A stretch of 35,426 nucleotides of DNA from JBPRGG01 sp051418075 (GCA_051418075.1 JBPRGG010000153.1:1-35426), one strand, 5' to 3'; counted from the stretch's first letter, positions 9,044-17,497 are shown. A program made the numbers and translations. Notes: generated by a model from the sequence alone, not told the origin.

Positions 9044-9520
9044 ATGATATCAAACATAGATAAACCAGTAAGTTTACACGGAATAAAAAAGAAAATAGCC
9101 CTGGTGGCTCATGATTTTAAAAAGAAAGATCTGATAGAATGGGCCAGGTTCAATCGGGGAGTATTGGCTGAGCACGAGGTGTATGCCACCGGTACTACCG
9201 GGCAATTGCTGGAGGAAGAACTACAAATTCCCATTATCAAGTTGCAAAGCGGACCTTTGGGGGGTGATCAGCAGATTGGGGCTAAAATCAGTGAGGGAAA
9301 CATTGATTTCCTGATATTTTTCTGGGATCCTTTAGAGCAGCAGCCTCACGATCCAGATGTTAAGGCCTTATTACGGATAGCAGTGGTTTGGAATATTCCT
9401 GTGGCTTGTAACCGGGCTACAGCTGATTTTATCTTTTCCTCGTCTTTGATGAGGGATAATTATGCCAGGATCAGTCCGGATTATGGTACCTATCAAACCA
9501 GGAAGGTTGATACTACGTAG
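9044..9520 (+). CDS. mgsA: Methylglyoxal synthase
   Basis: A 158-residue cytoplasmic enzyme that converts dihydroxyacetone phosphate to methylglyoxal and phosphate, a bypass of lower glycolysis under phosphate limitation or sugar-phosphate stress. Conserved features are the N-terminal KKKIALVAHDFKKKDL, the phosphate-binding ATGTTG (about residues 48-53), the catalytic Asp75 in SGPLGGDQQIG, and His102 in DPLEQQPHDPDVKALLR. VACNRATADF is near the end. The frame can be opened two codons earlier with TTG at 9038, but the ATG at 9044 is preferred because it gives the usual N-terminus. It is a single-gene unit between the rseP terminator and the second repeat copy. Confidence 0.95.
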   Translation: MISNIDKPVSLHGIKKKIALVAHDFKKKDLIEWARFNRGVLAEHEVYATGTTGQLLEEELQIPIIKLQSGPLGGDQQIGAKISEGNIDFLIFFWDPLEQQPHDPDVKALLRIAVVWNIPVACNRATADFIFSSSLMRDNYARISPDYGTYQTRKVDTT

Positions 9521-9559
9521 AATTGATTGCTGTGGCGGTATTTTAGGGTATATTCTACC

Positions 9560-9805
9560 TGCCTAGATCTTTTGTCCTGTCCGGACGGGACCTGCTTTTT
9601 TGATCAAAAAAGAAGGCAAAAAAATCAAGACGGAAAAAAATGCCCGAACCTGTCACAGCCTTTTCGCTCTGGGCCATCATAGCCTGGCACACCGCCGCAC
9701 CAGCATTTTTTGTTGGGCCAGCACTGCATTTAATTGTCAAATATTCATCCGGCAATCATAAAAATCATAGTTCAGAATCGTCGCTAGATTGTCAAAAAAT
9801 AACGT
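9560..9805 (+). repeat. Dispersed structured intergenic repeat, copy 2
   Basis: A complete copy, 39 bases after the mgsA stop and ending about 65 bases before the end of the convergent ompA-like gene; it fills most of the 349-base gap 9521-9869. Three nested or tandem inverted repeats are visible. GTCCTGTCCGGACGGGAC (9574-9591) is palindromic apart from one T:G pair. CTTTTTTGATCAAAAAAG (9595-9612) is a perfect 18-bp palindrome. The long-range pair GACGGAAAAAAATGC (9629-9643) and GCATTTTTTGTT (9703-9714) encloses the GC-rich core. The tail has TCATAGTTCAGAA and GTCAAAAAATAACG, as in copy 1. A minus-strand open frame runs through it, but in a different frame from that of copy 3. Confidence 0.85.
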
Positions 9806-9869
9806 AATTCTCTAATTGTTTTAAGGTAGTTGATTGTTATAAGCAGAAATACCTTGCGATCAGACCAGC

Positions 9870-11891
9870 TTAATTCCAGCCATCAGCTTCCTGTTTGATC
9901 TCCTCCTGCATTTCTTGCAGTTCATCCTGGGCCGGGCGATAGATTTCAAATTCCACCCGGCGGTTAAGCCGTTTGTCTTCTTCTGTTTTTTCCTCTACTA
10001 TCGGCTTTGAACTGCCAAATCCCTGAGATTCGATCCTTGATTCAGGAACTCCTCCAAAGTTTACTATAAAGTCTTTGATAGCCTGTGCCCGTTCCTGTGA
10101 TAATTGTAAATTGAGGTCCTGGCTGCCGTCTGAATCTGTATGACCTGAGATCTTTAACTTAAAGTCAGGGTTATCCATCAGAAAGTCTGCTACTTTATAC
10201 ATATCACCAAACATTTCCGTACGTAATTCGGATTTGCCATTTTCGAATTCCACCGATTCAAATTTGATTTTACTGGATATAGGCTGGGAGAACCTTTTAA
10301 ATTCCATATCTCCATCCAGGTAAAAAAGTTCTTCAATCCGGAAAAATTCTTCTCCCTGAATGATCAACAGGTAATTTTTATTATTGATCAGGTTAAATTC
10401 AAAGGTTCCATCATCCCGCAGAAATTTAGGGGCTACCTCAATCCCATTGTCCAGATCGATGATAGATACAATGCCTGCTTTAAAGGGTTTACCTGAAATT
10501 GAATCCATTAAAGAACCGCTGACTTTGGTAGTAGCTAATGGTTGCGCCTCCATGGGCAGAGGGAAGGAATACAGGTCCAGGTTCTCCATATTATCCTTGG
10601 CTGACTTGGCATAAAACAGGTACCAGGATTTTGAATCAATAGTGAAATAAAACTCAGATCCCGGCCCATTTACCAGGGGACCAATATTTTTAGGATCAGT
10701 CCAGTAGGAGCCCCTCCGATAAGATTTGAAAATATCAAATTCTCCAAAATTCAGCAGCTGTCCGTTAGAACTGAAATACAGGATGTCATATTCCGGATGA
10801 TAAAATGGGCTGACCTCATTTTTGCGGGTATTGATCATAGGGCCTGCATTCTGAGCAGTGGCCCACTCCCCATTTTTCAGTTTATAAGTAAAATATATAT
10901 CAGCCAGGCCAAAACCACCTATGCGGTCAGAAGCAAAATACAGGGTATCTTCTGTGTGAGAAAGGGAAGGATGTGAATCCCATGATTTGCTGTTCACATT
11001 AATACCCAGATTTTTAACATGGCCCCAGGTACTGTCTGCCTGCAACTCTGCCGAAAAGATATCGCAATTACCATAGCAATCAGGGGCATGACACCGGGAA
11101 AAATATATGGTTTTGCCATCCCGGCTGATACAGGCAGAACCTTCATTATACTGAGAATTAATGGATTCCAATGGTTGGGCTTCATCCCAGAATTCTCCCC
11201 ATCTTTTGCTTAAAAACAGATCTTCATTAGATACTTTATCAAATCCCTTGATCACAGTATTTCTTTTGGAAGTGAAAATCATCAGGTCATCATTGGCTGA
11301 CAAGGCCGGCCCATAGTCACTGTAACCAGAATTTACCAGTTTTCCCATATTAAGCAATACCCCCCGGGGAGGTCTTAAGGTATCCACTTCCTTGCGATAT
11401 TCTACCAGTTCATAATAATAATCCAGGGGTACATATAGATCTTTTCGGTCCCGGGCTATAGAATCGTAGTAAAGTTCTATTTTATTTATGTCAATATCAT
11501 CCCGGTGATGTTTTAGTACCAGCTTATACAATTGAACGGCATCCTGAAATTCTCCAAATAATTCTGTCAGTTTGGCCAGGCGCCAGAGCAGATAAGTATC
11601 CCTGTAAAAATTCTGGACACCAAAATTGCTTACATAGTCCCGAAGTTCCTGATATAGTTTTTCATAGGATTGTTTTTGATCTAGTTTTTTTAATTGTTCA
11701 AATTTTTTAGCTTCGTAGTAATATGGAATTTTATTCAGATTTTTAAATTTAAACACATTGAATGAAGCCGCAGTCTGGCTACTATCACTTTGTTCCAGAC
11801 TGACCATCTTGGTCGATTTCTTTTTTTGCGAAAAAGTGGGAGAAATTGAAAAAAAGATAAATATATATAGAACAATTAATCGAATCTTCAT
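9870..11891 (-). CDS. OmpA-family protein with TPR, beta-propeller (PD40) and CRD domains, PorE-like
   Basis: A 673-residue exported protein. After a signal peptide (residues 1-21, IFFSISPTFSQ) comes a helical TPR-like region (about 50-185). Next is a propeller of at least five PD40/WD40-type blades with motifs such as GPALSANDDLMIFTSKR, GSACISRDGKTIYFSRC and HPSLSHTEDTLYFASDR. A carboxypeptidase-regulatory-like domain follows (about 455-530, KVSGSLMDSISGKPFKAGIV). Last is an OmpA peptidoglycan-binding domain (about 540-655, SGHTDSDGSQDLNLQLSQERA and RRVEFEI). This order matches PorE of the T9SS, which ties the secretion complex to peptidoglycan, but Bacteroidota carry many paralogues of this shape. 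Unlike PorE, no lipobox cysteine follows the signal peptide. It is transcribed alone, divergently from lon. Confidence 0.85.
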   Translation of the reverse strand: MKIRLIVLYIFIFFSISPTFSQKKKSTKMVSLEQSDSSQTAASFNVFKFKNLNKIPYYYEAKKFEQLKKLDQKQSYEKLYQELRDYVSNFGVQNFYRDTYLLWRLAKLTELFGEFQDAVQLYKLVLKHHRDDIDINKIELYYDSIARDRKDLYVPLDYYYELVEYRKEVDTLRPPRGVLLNMGKLVNSGYSDYGPALSANDDLMIFTSKRNTVIKGFDKVSNEDLFLSKRWGEFWDEAQPLESINSQYNEGSACISRDGKTIYFSRCHAPDCYGNCDIFSAELQADSTWGHVKNLGINVNSKSWDSHPSLSHTEDTLYFASDRIGGFGLADIYFTYKLKNGEWATAQNAGPMINTRKNEVSPFYHPEYDILYFSSNGQLLNFGEFDIFKSYRRGSYWTDPKNIGPLVNGPGSEFYFTIDSKSWYLFYAKSAKDNMENLDLYSFPLPMEAQPLATTKVSGSLMDSISGKPFKAGIVSIIDLDNGIEVAPKFLRDDGTFEFNLINNKNYLLIIQGEEFFRIEELFYLDGDMEFKRFSQPISSKIKFESVEFENGKSELRTEMFGDMYKVADFLMDNPDFKLKISGHTDSDGSQDLNLQLSQERAQAIKDFIVNFGGVPESRIESQGFGSSKPIVEEKTEEDKRLNRRVEFEIYRPAQDELQEMQEEIKQEADGWN

Positions 11892-12024
11892 TTAGAAATT
11901 TAGGAATTAAATTACTAAATTATATGCTTTACCAATATAACGAAACAATTGCCCCATTTTTTAAATTAATGTGTAATTATTTAAGTTTTTGGCATTGCTA
12001 TTGCGTAATATACTAAATTAATCA

Positions 12025-12052
12025 TTGAGAATATAAACATTAACTAAATTTG
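12025..12052 (+). promoter_or_regulatory. Promoter of the lon-porQ-hslU operon
   Basis: TTG (12025-12027) and TAAATTTG (12045-12052) are separated by 17 bases, fitting the Bacteroidota -33/-7 arrangement. The expected transcription start at about 12059 lies after an in-frame TTG at 12050, which supports the ATG at 12083 as the lon start. Confidence 0.6.
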
Positions 12053-12082
12053 TGCCATATTGGCAGGAATTGGAAGGGGGAT

Positions 12083-14557
12083 ATGAATAGGAATAAGGAT
12101 ATAAATATATTTAACACATTGCTTTTATCTGATATGCAAGAAGAAGAGGGGGAATTAATACAATTAATTACTCCGGAAGGAGATGACGGTCTTTCGAATG
12201 AAGATTTACCGGAATTATTACCAATACTTCCCATCAAAAACACTGTTCTTTTTCCAGGAGTAGTCATTCCTATTACTGTAGGCCGGTCAAAATCCATACG
12301 CCTGGTGAAAAAAGCCTATAAAGGGAATCGCATTATTGGTGTTGTGGCTCAGCAAAATAATAAAGTAGAGGATCCTGATTACGAAGATATTTACAGCATT
12401 GGCACTGTGGCCAAAATAATTAAAATGCTGGTTTTGCCTGATGGAAATACCACCATCATTATTCAAGGGAAAAAGCGTTTTAAATTGAGTGAAATAATAC
12501 AGGATGAGCCTTACATGATGGCCAAAGTTTCTTATATTCATGAAAAGTTTCCTGAAAAGCGAAATAAACAAAATGAGGCTATTATTCAGTCCCTTAAAGA
12601 CTCAGCCATTAAGATACTGAAGCTTAATCCGGAAATTCCGGCTGAGGCACAGGTGGCTTTGGATAATATTGACAGTCCAAGTTTCCTCACGCATTTTCTT
12701 TCATCCAACATCAGCGCTGATGTAAAGGATAAGCAAAAACTTTTGGAAATCAACGATGGCATCAAAAGAGCTACCGTATTGCTGGAATATATGATGAAGG
12801 ATATTCAAATGCTGGAACTCAAGCAGGAGATTCAAAAGAAAGTGCATTCAGATATAGATCAGCAGCAGCGCGATTATTTTCTGCGTCAGCAGATCAAGGT
12901 TTTGCAGGATGAGTTAGGTTTTGACGGGCAGGATCAGGAATTAAATGATTTGAGATTAAGGGGAAATAAGAAAAAGTGGCCCAAACAGGTGGCTGAACAT
13001 TTTGAAAAGGAACTGGATAAAATCTCCCGGATTAATCCCATGGCAGCTGAATATCCGGTAGCCATGAATTATGTGGAATTTATGGTGGATTTGCCCTGGA
13101 GTGATTTTACCAGAGATAATTTTGACCTGAACCGGGCTAAAAAAGTGCTGGATAAAGATCATTTTGGATTGGAAAAGGTAAAAGACAGGATCCTGGAATA
13201 TCTGGCTGTATTGAAGCTTAAACAAGATATGAAAAGCCCTATTTTATGCCTGTATGGACCTCCGGGTGTAGGGAAAACCTCATTGGGAAAATCGGTGGCA
13301 CGGGCCCTGAATCGAAAATATGTCAGGATGTCATTGGGTGGAGTACATGATGAAGCCGAAATCAGGGGTCATAGAAAAACTTATGTGGGGGCTATGCCTG
13401 GCAAAGTAATCCAAAACCTGAAAAAAGTTAAGTTCTCCAATCCGGTTTTTGTATTGGATGAAATAGATAAAGTGAGCTCGGATTTTAGGGGAGATCCCTC
13501 TTCAGCCTTGTTAGAAGTGCTTGATCCTGAGCAGAATAGCACTTTTATGGATAATTACCTGGAAGTGGAATACGACCTGTCCAAAGTATTATTTATTGCT
13601 ACGGCCAATTCTCTTGACACTATTCAGCCTGCCTTGAGAGACAGGATGGAAATTATCGAAATCAATGGTTATAACCTGGAAGAAAAAATTGAAATTGCCA
13701 AGCGTCATTTAATTCCCAAACAAAAAAAGGAAAACGGGATCAAGGGTAACCAGATCCAGTTCACCCGACAGGCTATCACCAAAGTAATAGAAGGTTATAC
13801 CCGGGAATCAGGGGTCAGGAACCTGGAGCGAAAGCTGGGTGCAGTAGTTCGCAGTGTGGCTAAATCTGTGGCCCTGGAGGAAGCTTACAACAAGAGAATC
13901 ACCCCCGATGAAGTAGTGAAAATATTGGGAGCTGAAGATTTTGATAAAGAGATCTATCAAAACAACCAGATTCCGGGTGTGGTGACTGGTTTAGCCTGGA
14001 CCCAGGCCGGGGGAGAAATATTGTTCATCGAATCCAGCTTAAGCCGGGGAAAGGGAAGATTAACCTTGTCAGGACAACTGGGAGAGGTGATGAAAGAGTC
14101 TGCCATGGCTGCCTTGTCATACCTGAAGTCCAATGCAGATAGTTTAGGGGTTCATTATCGGATCTTTGAGAATTATGACCTTCATGTGCATGTTCCCGCA
14201 GGGGCAGTTCCCAAAGATGGACCTTCAGCTGGGATTACCATGCTTACTTCCATGGCTTCAGTATATACACAGCGTAAGATAAGGAATAAGCTGGCCATGA
14301 CCGGAGAAATTACCCTGAGAGGAAAAGTACTGCCGGTTGGAGGGATCAAGGAAAAGATCCTGGCAGCCAAAAGGGCTGGAATTAAAGAGATCATTCTTTG
14401 TGAAAGAAATAAGAAGGATATTGAAGAAATCAAACAGGATTACATCAAAGACCTGAAAATAAATTATGTGCGGGAAGTAAATGAGGTGCTTGATGTGGCT
14501 TTACTGCAGGAAAAAGTGAAGAATCCCCTGAAATTTGAAACTGAATCAAGTAACTAA
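12083..14557 (+). CDS. lon: ATP-dependent protease Lon (endopeptidase La)
   Basis: An 824-residue AAA+ serine protease that degrades misfolded and regulatory cytoplasmic proteins. The N-terminal substrate domain (about 45-255) begins LPILPIKNTVLFPGVVIPI. The central AAA+ domain has Walker A YGPPGVGKTS (about 391-400), Walker B VFVLDEIDK, and arginine-containing IQPALRDRMEII. The protease domain has the catalytic Ser (about 715) in KDGPSAGITM and the catalytic Lys (about 758) in GGIKEK. The frame is open to a TTG at 12050, but that codon overlaps the predicted -7 box. The ATG at 12083 follows a purine-rich GGAAGGGGG stretch, an unusually good Shine-Dalgarno-like sequence for this phylum. First gene of an operon with porQ (10 bases downstream) and hslU. 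Confidence 0.97.
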   Translation: MNRNKDINIFNTLLLSDMQEEEGELIQLITPEGDDGLSNEDLPELLPILPIKNTVLFPGVVIPITVGRSKSIRLVKKAYKGNRIIGVVAQQNNKVEDPDYEDIYSIGTVAKIIKMLVLPDGNTTIIIQGKKRFKLSEIIQDEPYMMAKVSYIHEKFPEKRNKQNEAIIQSLKDSAIKILKLNPEIPAEAQVALDNIDSPSFLTHFLSSNISADVKDKQKLLEINDGIKRATVLLEYMMKDIQMLELKQEIQKKVHSDIDQQQRDYFLRQQIKVLQDELGFDGQDQELNDLRLRGNKKKWPKQVAEHFEKELDKISRINPMAAEYPVAMNYVEFMVDLPWSDFTRDNFDLNRAKKVLDKDHFGLEKVKDRILEYLAVLKLKQDMKSPILCLYGPPGVGKTSLGKSVARALNRKYVRMSLGGVHDEAEIRGHRKTYVGAMPGKVIQNLKKVKFSNPVFVLDEIDKVSSDFRGDPSSALLEVLDPEQNSTFMDNYLEVEYDLSKVLFIATANSLDTIQPALRDRMEIIEINGYNLEEKIEIAKRHLIPKQKKENGIKGNQIQFTRQAITKVIEGYTRESGVRNLERKLGAVVRSVAKSVALEEAYNKRITPDEVVKILGAEDFDKEIYQNNQIPGVVTGLAWTQAGGEILFIESSLSRGKGRLTLSGQLGEVMKESAMAALSYLKSNADSLGVHYRIFENYDLHVHVPAGAVPKDGPSAGITMLTSMASVYTQRKIRNKLAMTGEITLRGKVLPVGGIKEKILAAKRAGIKEIILCERNKKDIEEIKQDYIKDLKINYVREVNEVLDVALLQEKVKNPLKFETESSN

Positions 14558-14567
14558 AAACCACTAG

Positions 14568-15584
14568 TTGGAAAGCAGCATTAAATTTATCCTTATACTG
14601 AGTTTTTTTCCTGCTTTTATATGGGCTCAGGATGGAAAAAACACTGCTTTTAGCTTTACAGATGTTCCATCAAATGCCAGGTTGGGCGCTTTAGGTGGAG
14701 TTAATGTGTCTTTGGCCGACCAGGATCTGAATTTGTTCTTTTCCAATCCGGCATTATTGGGTATTCAGAATAGTAATCACGTGTCTGTCAGCCATATACC
14801 ATATTATGGTGATATCCGGTTAAACAGTGTTGCTTATGCCCATTCAATGGGCGATAGTAGCATATGGGCTGGAGGCGTACATTACCTGAATTACGGTCAG
14901 ATGGAAAGATACGATGAAACAGGCATGGCCCAGGGAGAATTCTCAGCCAGGGAATATTTGGTGGCATTAGGTTACAGTCATCAGGTCGATCAATTTAGAA
15001 TTGGAATTAACCTGAAATATGCCGGTTCTGTTATTGATAATTACCAGGCAACTGCCCTGTTGTTTGATTTGGGAGCCGTATTTAAACATCCTGATCAGGA
15101 TATAGTGATCGGCCTGGTGATCAGGAATGCAGGATTTATGCTGAGTGAATATACCGAAATTGGAGGATCTTCCCTTCCATTTGATGTACAAGTAGGTGGA
15201 AGCATAAAGCCAGCGCATATGCCTGTCAGGTTTTCGTTGACAGCCAGACATTTAAGCAGACGTAATTTGCTTGTGCCGGAAGAAACCGGCTTTGGAAACA
15301 ATGGTGACCCGGGTATAGTTGATAAAATAATGGGCAGAATGGTTTTAGGCGCGGAATTTTTAATTCACAAAAACTTTAACCTGAGGGCAGGGTATAACCA
15401 TTTGATCAGCCATGAACTTTCCCTGGAAAATGCCTCAGGAGGAGCAGGTTTTTCTTTTGGACTTATGTTTAAGGTCAAAGCTTTTGAATTCGCCTATAGC
15501 AGGGCTTTTTATCATGTAAGTGGCGGCATAAATTATTTTACATTGTCTAGTAATCTGAATTCATTTTTTAGAAAGAAATCATAA
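14568..15584 (+). CDS. porQ: Type IX secretion system outer-membrane protein PorQ
   Basis: A 338-residue outer-membrane beta-barrel protein of the T9SS, part of the attachment machinery for cargo in which PorQ works with PorU, PorV and PorZ. The signal peptide is IKFILILSFFPAFIWAQ. The diagnostic N-terminal segment reads TDVPSNARLGALGGVNVS, then LADQDLNLFFSNPALLGI. The rest is alternating amphipathic strands ending in YFTLSSNLNSFFRKK. There is no ATG that keeps the signal peptide, and a TAG lies directly upstream in frame (14565-14567). The start must be TTG at 14568 or another non-ATG codon. It is 10 bases after lon and 16 bases before hslU, on the same transcript. A position next to lon is, as far as I recall, common in Bacteroidota. 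Confidence 0.9.
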   Translation: MESSIKFILILSFFPAFIWAQDGKNTAFSFTDVPSNARLGALGGVNVSLADQDLNLFFSNPALLGIQNSNHVSVSHIPYYGDIRLNSVAYAHSMGDSSIWAGGVHYLNYGQMERYDETGMAQGEFSAREYLVALGYSHQVDQFRIGINLKYAGSVIDNYQATALLFDLGAVFKHPDQDIVIGLVIRNAGFMLSEYTEIGGSSLPFDVQVGGSIKPAHMPVRFSLTARHLSRRNLLVPEETGFGNNGDPGIVDKIMGRMVLGAEFLIHKNFNLRAGYNHLISHELSLENASGGAGFSFGLMFKVKAFEFAYSRAFYHVSGGINYFTLSSNLNSFFRKKS

Positions 15585-15600
15585 GGTAAGCAATTGAATT

Positions 15601-16998
15601 ATGGAATTAACACAAAATAAATATTTAACTCCCCGGCAGATCGTAAAAGAGCTGGATAAATACATCATTGGCCAGGATGATGCTAAAAAAAACGTGGCTA
15701 TAGCCTTGAGAAACCGGTGGCGTCGGATGAATGTGAAATCTGAAATACAGGGGGAGATCATTCCCAATAATATCCTGATGATAGGCCCTACCGGAGTAGG
15801 AAAAACCGAAATAGCCAGGCGGTTGGCCAGAATAGCCGATGCACCCTTTACTAAGGTAGAAGCATCCAAATTTACCGAAGTGGGATATGTGGGTCGTGAT
15901 GTGGAAAGTATGGTTCGGGACCTGGTGGAGCAATCAGTAAACCTGGTGAAAGTGAGGAAGAAAGAGGAGGTGCAGGAAAAAGCAGCTCAAATTGTGGAAG
16001 ACATCATCCTGGATGCTTTAATTCCACCTTTAAAACCCCAATCCCGTCCTTCCTCTCAGACTTCTTTGGAAAATAATGATATGCCTTCCAATGATTATGA
16101 ATTAAATGAAAAGACAAGGGAGCGATTCAGGGAAAAGATCAAGAATGGCGAGTTGGAAGACCGAAAGATAGACATCAATATTAAACAAGCCTCAAGTCCT
16201 GGCATAGGTATGATCGGAGGGGGAATGATGGACGAATCATCCATGATTAATTTGCAGGATATGATCAGTAATATGTTGCCAAAACGTAACAAAAAAAGAA
16301 AGGTCACTATTGAGGAGGCCAGAAAGATCCTGATGGAAGAAGAGTCCAGTAAATTAATCGACATGGATGAAGTGAAGGAGGAAGCCATACAAAAAGCAGA
16401 GAATACCGGGATTATTTTCGTGGATGAGATTGATAAAATTGCAGTCGGAGCTAAAAAAGGTGGCGGACCGGATGTGAGCCGGGAAGGAGTTCAGCGGGAT
16501 TTGCTTCCCATTGTAGAAGGTAGCACAGTGAATACCAAGTATGGTTTGATCAACACTGATCATATTCTTTTTATTGCTGCCGGAGCTTTCCATCTGTCTA
16601 AGCCATCGGATCTTATTCCGGAATTGCAGGGGCGTTTTCCTATAAGGGTAGAATTGTCTAATTTAACCCAGGCAAATTTTCTGCAGATCCTGAAAGAGCC
16701 CAAGAATGCTTTGACCAAGCAGTATATGGCGCTATTTGAATCCGAAGGAGTGGATCTAACCTTTAATGATGATGCCCTGGAGGAAATTGCAGAGACTGCT
16801 TTTCAAATCAATTCAGATGTGGAGAATATTGGAGCCCGCCGTTTACAGACAGTTATGAGTCAGCTGCTCAATGATTTTCTTTATGATGTGCCGGATGATA
16901 TAGGGCCCAATGCCAAAATTGTGATTACCAGGCAAATGGTTTCTGATAAGCTGGCTTCATTGGTAAGGAATAAAGATTTGAGCCAGTATATACTGTAG
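15601..16998 (+). CDS. hslU: HslU ATPase subunit of the HslUV (ClpYQ) protease
   Basis: A 465-residue AAA+ unfoldase that feeds substrates to the HslV peptidase. Near the start are LTPRQIVKELDKYIIGQDDAKKNVAIAL and Walker A GPTGVGKTE (residues 62-70). The pore loop GYVGRDVESMVRDLVEQ follows directly. A long inserted I-domain (about 110-245) contains the Met/Gly-rich GIGMIGGGMMDESSMI stretch. Walker B is IIFVDEIDKIA (about 268-280), sensor 2 is NIGARRLQTVM, and the C-terminal tail LSQYIL fits the HslV-docking end. The partner hslV is not in the window. Third gene of the lon-porQ-hslU operon. The 499 bases that follow hold repeat copy 3 and no gene. Confidence 0.97.
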   Translation: MELTQNKYLTPRQIVKELDKYIIGQDDAKKNVAIALRNRWRRMNVKSEIQGEIIPNNILMIGPTGVGKTEIARRLARIADAPFTKVEASKFTEVGYVGRDVESMVRDLVEQSVNLVKVRKKEEVQEKAAQIVEDIILDALIPPLKPQSRPSSQTSLENNDMPSNDYELNEKTRERFREKIKNGELEDRKIDINIKQASSPGIGMIGGGMMDESSMINLQDMISNMLPKRNKKRKVTIEEARKILMEEESSKLIDMDEVKEEAIQKAENTGIIFVDEIDKIAVGAKKGGGPDVSREGVQRDLLPIVEGSTVNTKYGLINTDHILFIAAGAFHLSKPSDLIPELQGRFPIRVELSNLTQANFLQILKEPKNALTKQYMALFESEGVDLTFNDDALEEIAETAFQINSDVENIGARRLQTVMSQLLNDFLYDVPDDIGPNAKIVITRQMVSDKLASLVRNKDLSQYIL

Positions 16999-17094
16999 TG
17001 TTTTTATGAGGTGATTGTTTAGCGATCGGGGATTATTAAGGACGTTATATATTCAAATGGTTATTGGTGGTTTCTGCTTTGAAATATACATGCT

Positions 17095-17370
17095 TACCTG
17101 ATCTTTTGTCCTGGCCGGACGGACGGTACTCTTTGCCTTGATGCAAAAAGTACCCAAAAAAATAAAGACAGAAAAAAATGCCCACACCTGCCGCGGCCTT
17201 TACGCTTGGGGCCATCTTGGCCTGGCACTCCGTCGCACCTGCATTTTCTGTCGGGCCAGCGCTGCTTTTGATTTCTGATAATCATTAGTCCTCATGTAAT
17301 CATATAAATCATGATACAGACAAATTCAGCAGCGGTCAGCCATCGTCGTTCATCCGTCAAAGTACACGTC
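17095..17370 (+). repeat. Dispersed structured intergenic repeat, copy 3
   Basis: A complete copy, 96 bases after the hslU stop and about 127 bases before nupC, in the same orientation as copies 1 and 2. It begins CCTGATCTTTTGTCCTGGCC. The first hairpin is GGTACT (17125-17130) plus TTTGC (17132-17136), loop CTTGAT, then GCAAA (17143-17147) plus AGTACC (17149-17154). This stem differs in sequence from copy 2 but sits in the same place. The second, long-range stem is GACAGAAAAAAATGC (17167-17181) with GCATTTTCTGTC (17241-17252). The core CCACACCTGCCGCGGCC is identical to copy 1. The rest of the 16999-17497 gap shows no gene and no perfect TAnnTTTG box for nupC. Confidence 0.87.
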
Positions 17371-17497
17371 ATTTAACTAATTTTTTTGTCCGGGGAATCT
17401 GGGAACGCATTCCAATAAGCCCGGAAAATATCCCTGGTTTTTTTATTACACTTCTGCCAAGCTTCCTTATTTTTAGGGGAATTTAAGTATTGGATTA

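Noticed and set aside
12050..12082. An 11-codon upstream extension of Lon starting at TTG 12050
   Set aside because: The TTG overlaps the predicted -7 promoter box (12045-12052), and the ATG at 12083 has a purine-rich leader, so the extension is unlikely to be transcribed.
9555..17285. Small minus-strand open frames running through repeat copies 2 (66 codons) and 3 (63 codons), which could suggest a conserved small protein
   Set aside because: Aligned codon by codon over the shared core, the two frames are shifted relative to each other, so the encoded peptides are unrelated. This argues against coding function.
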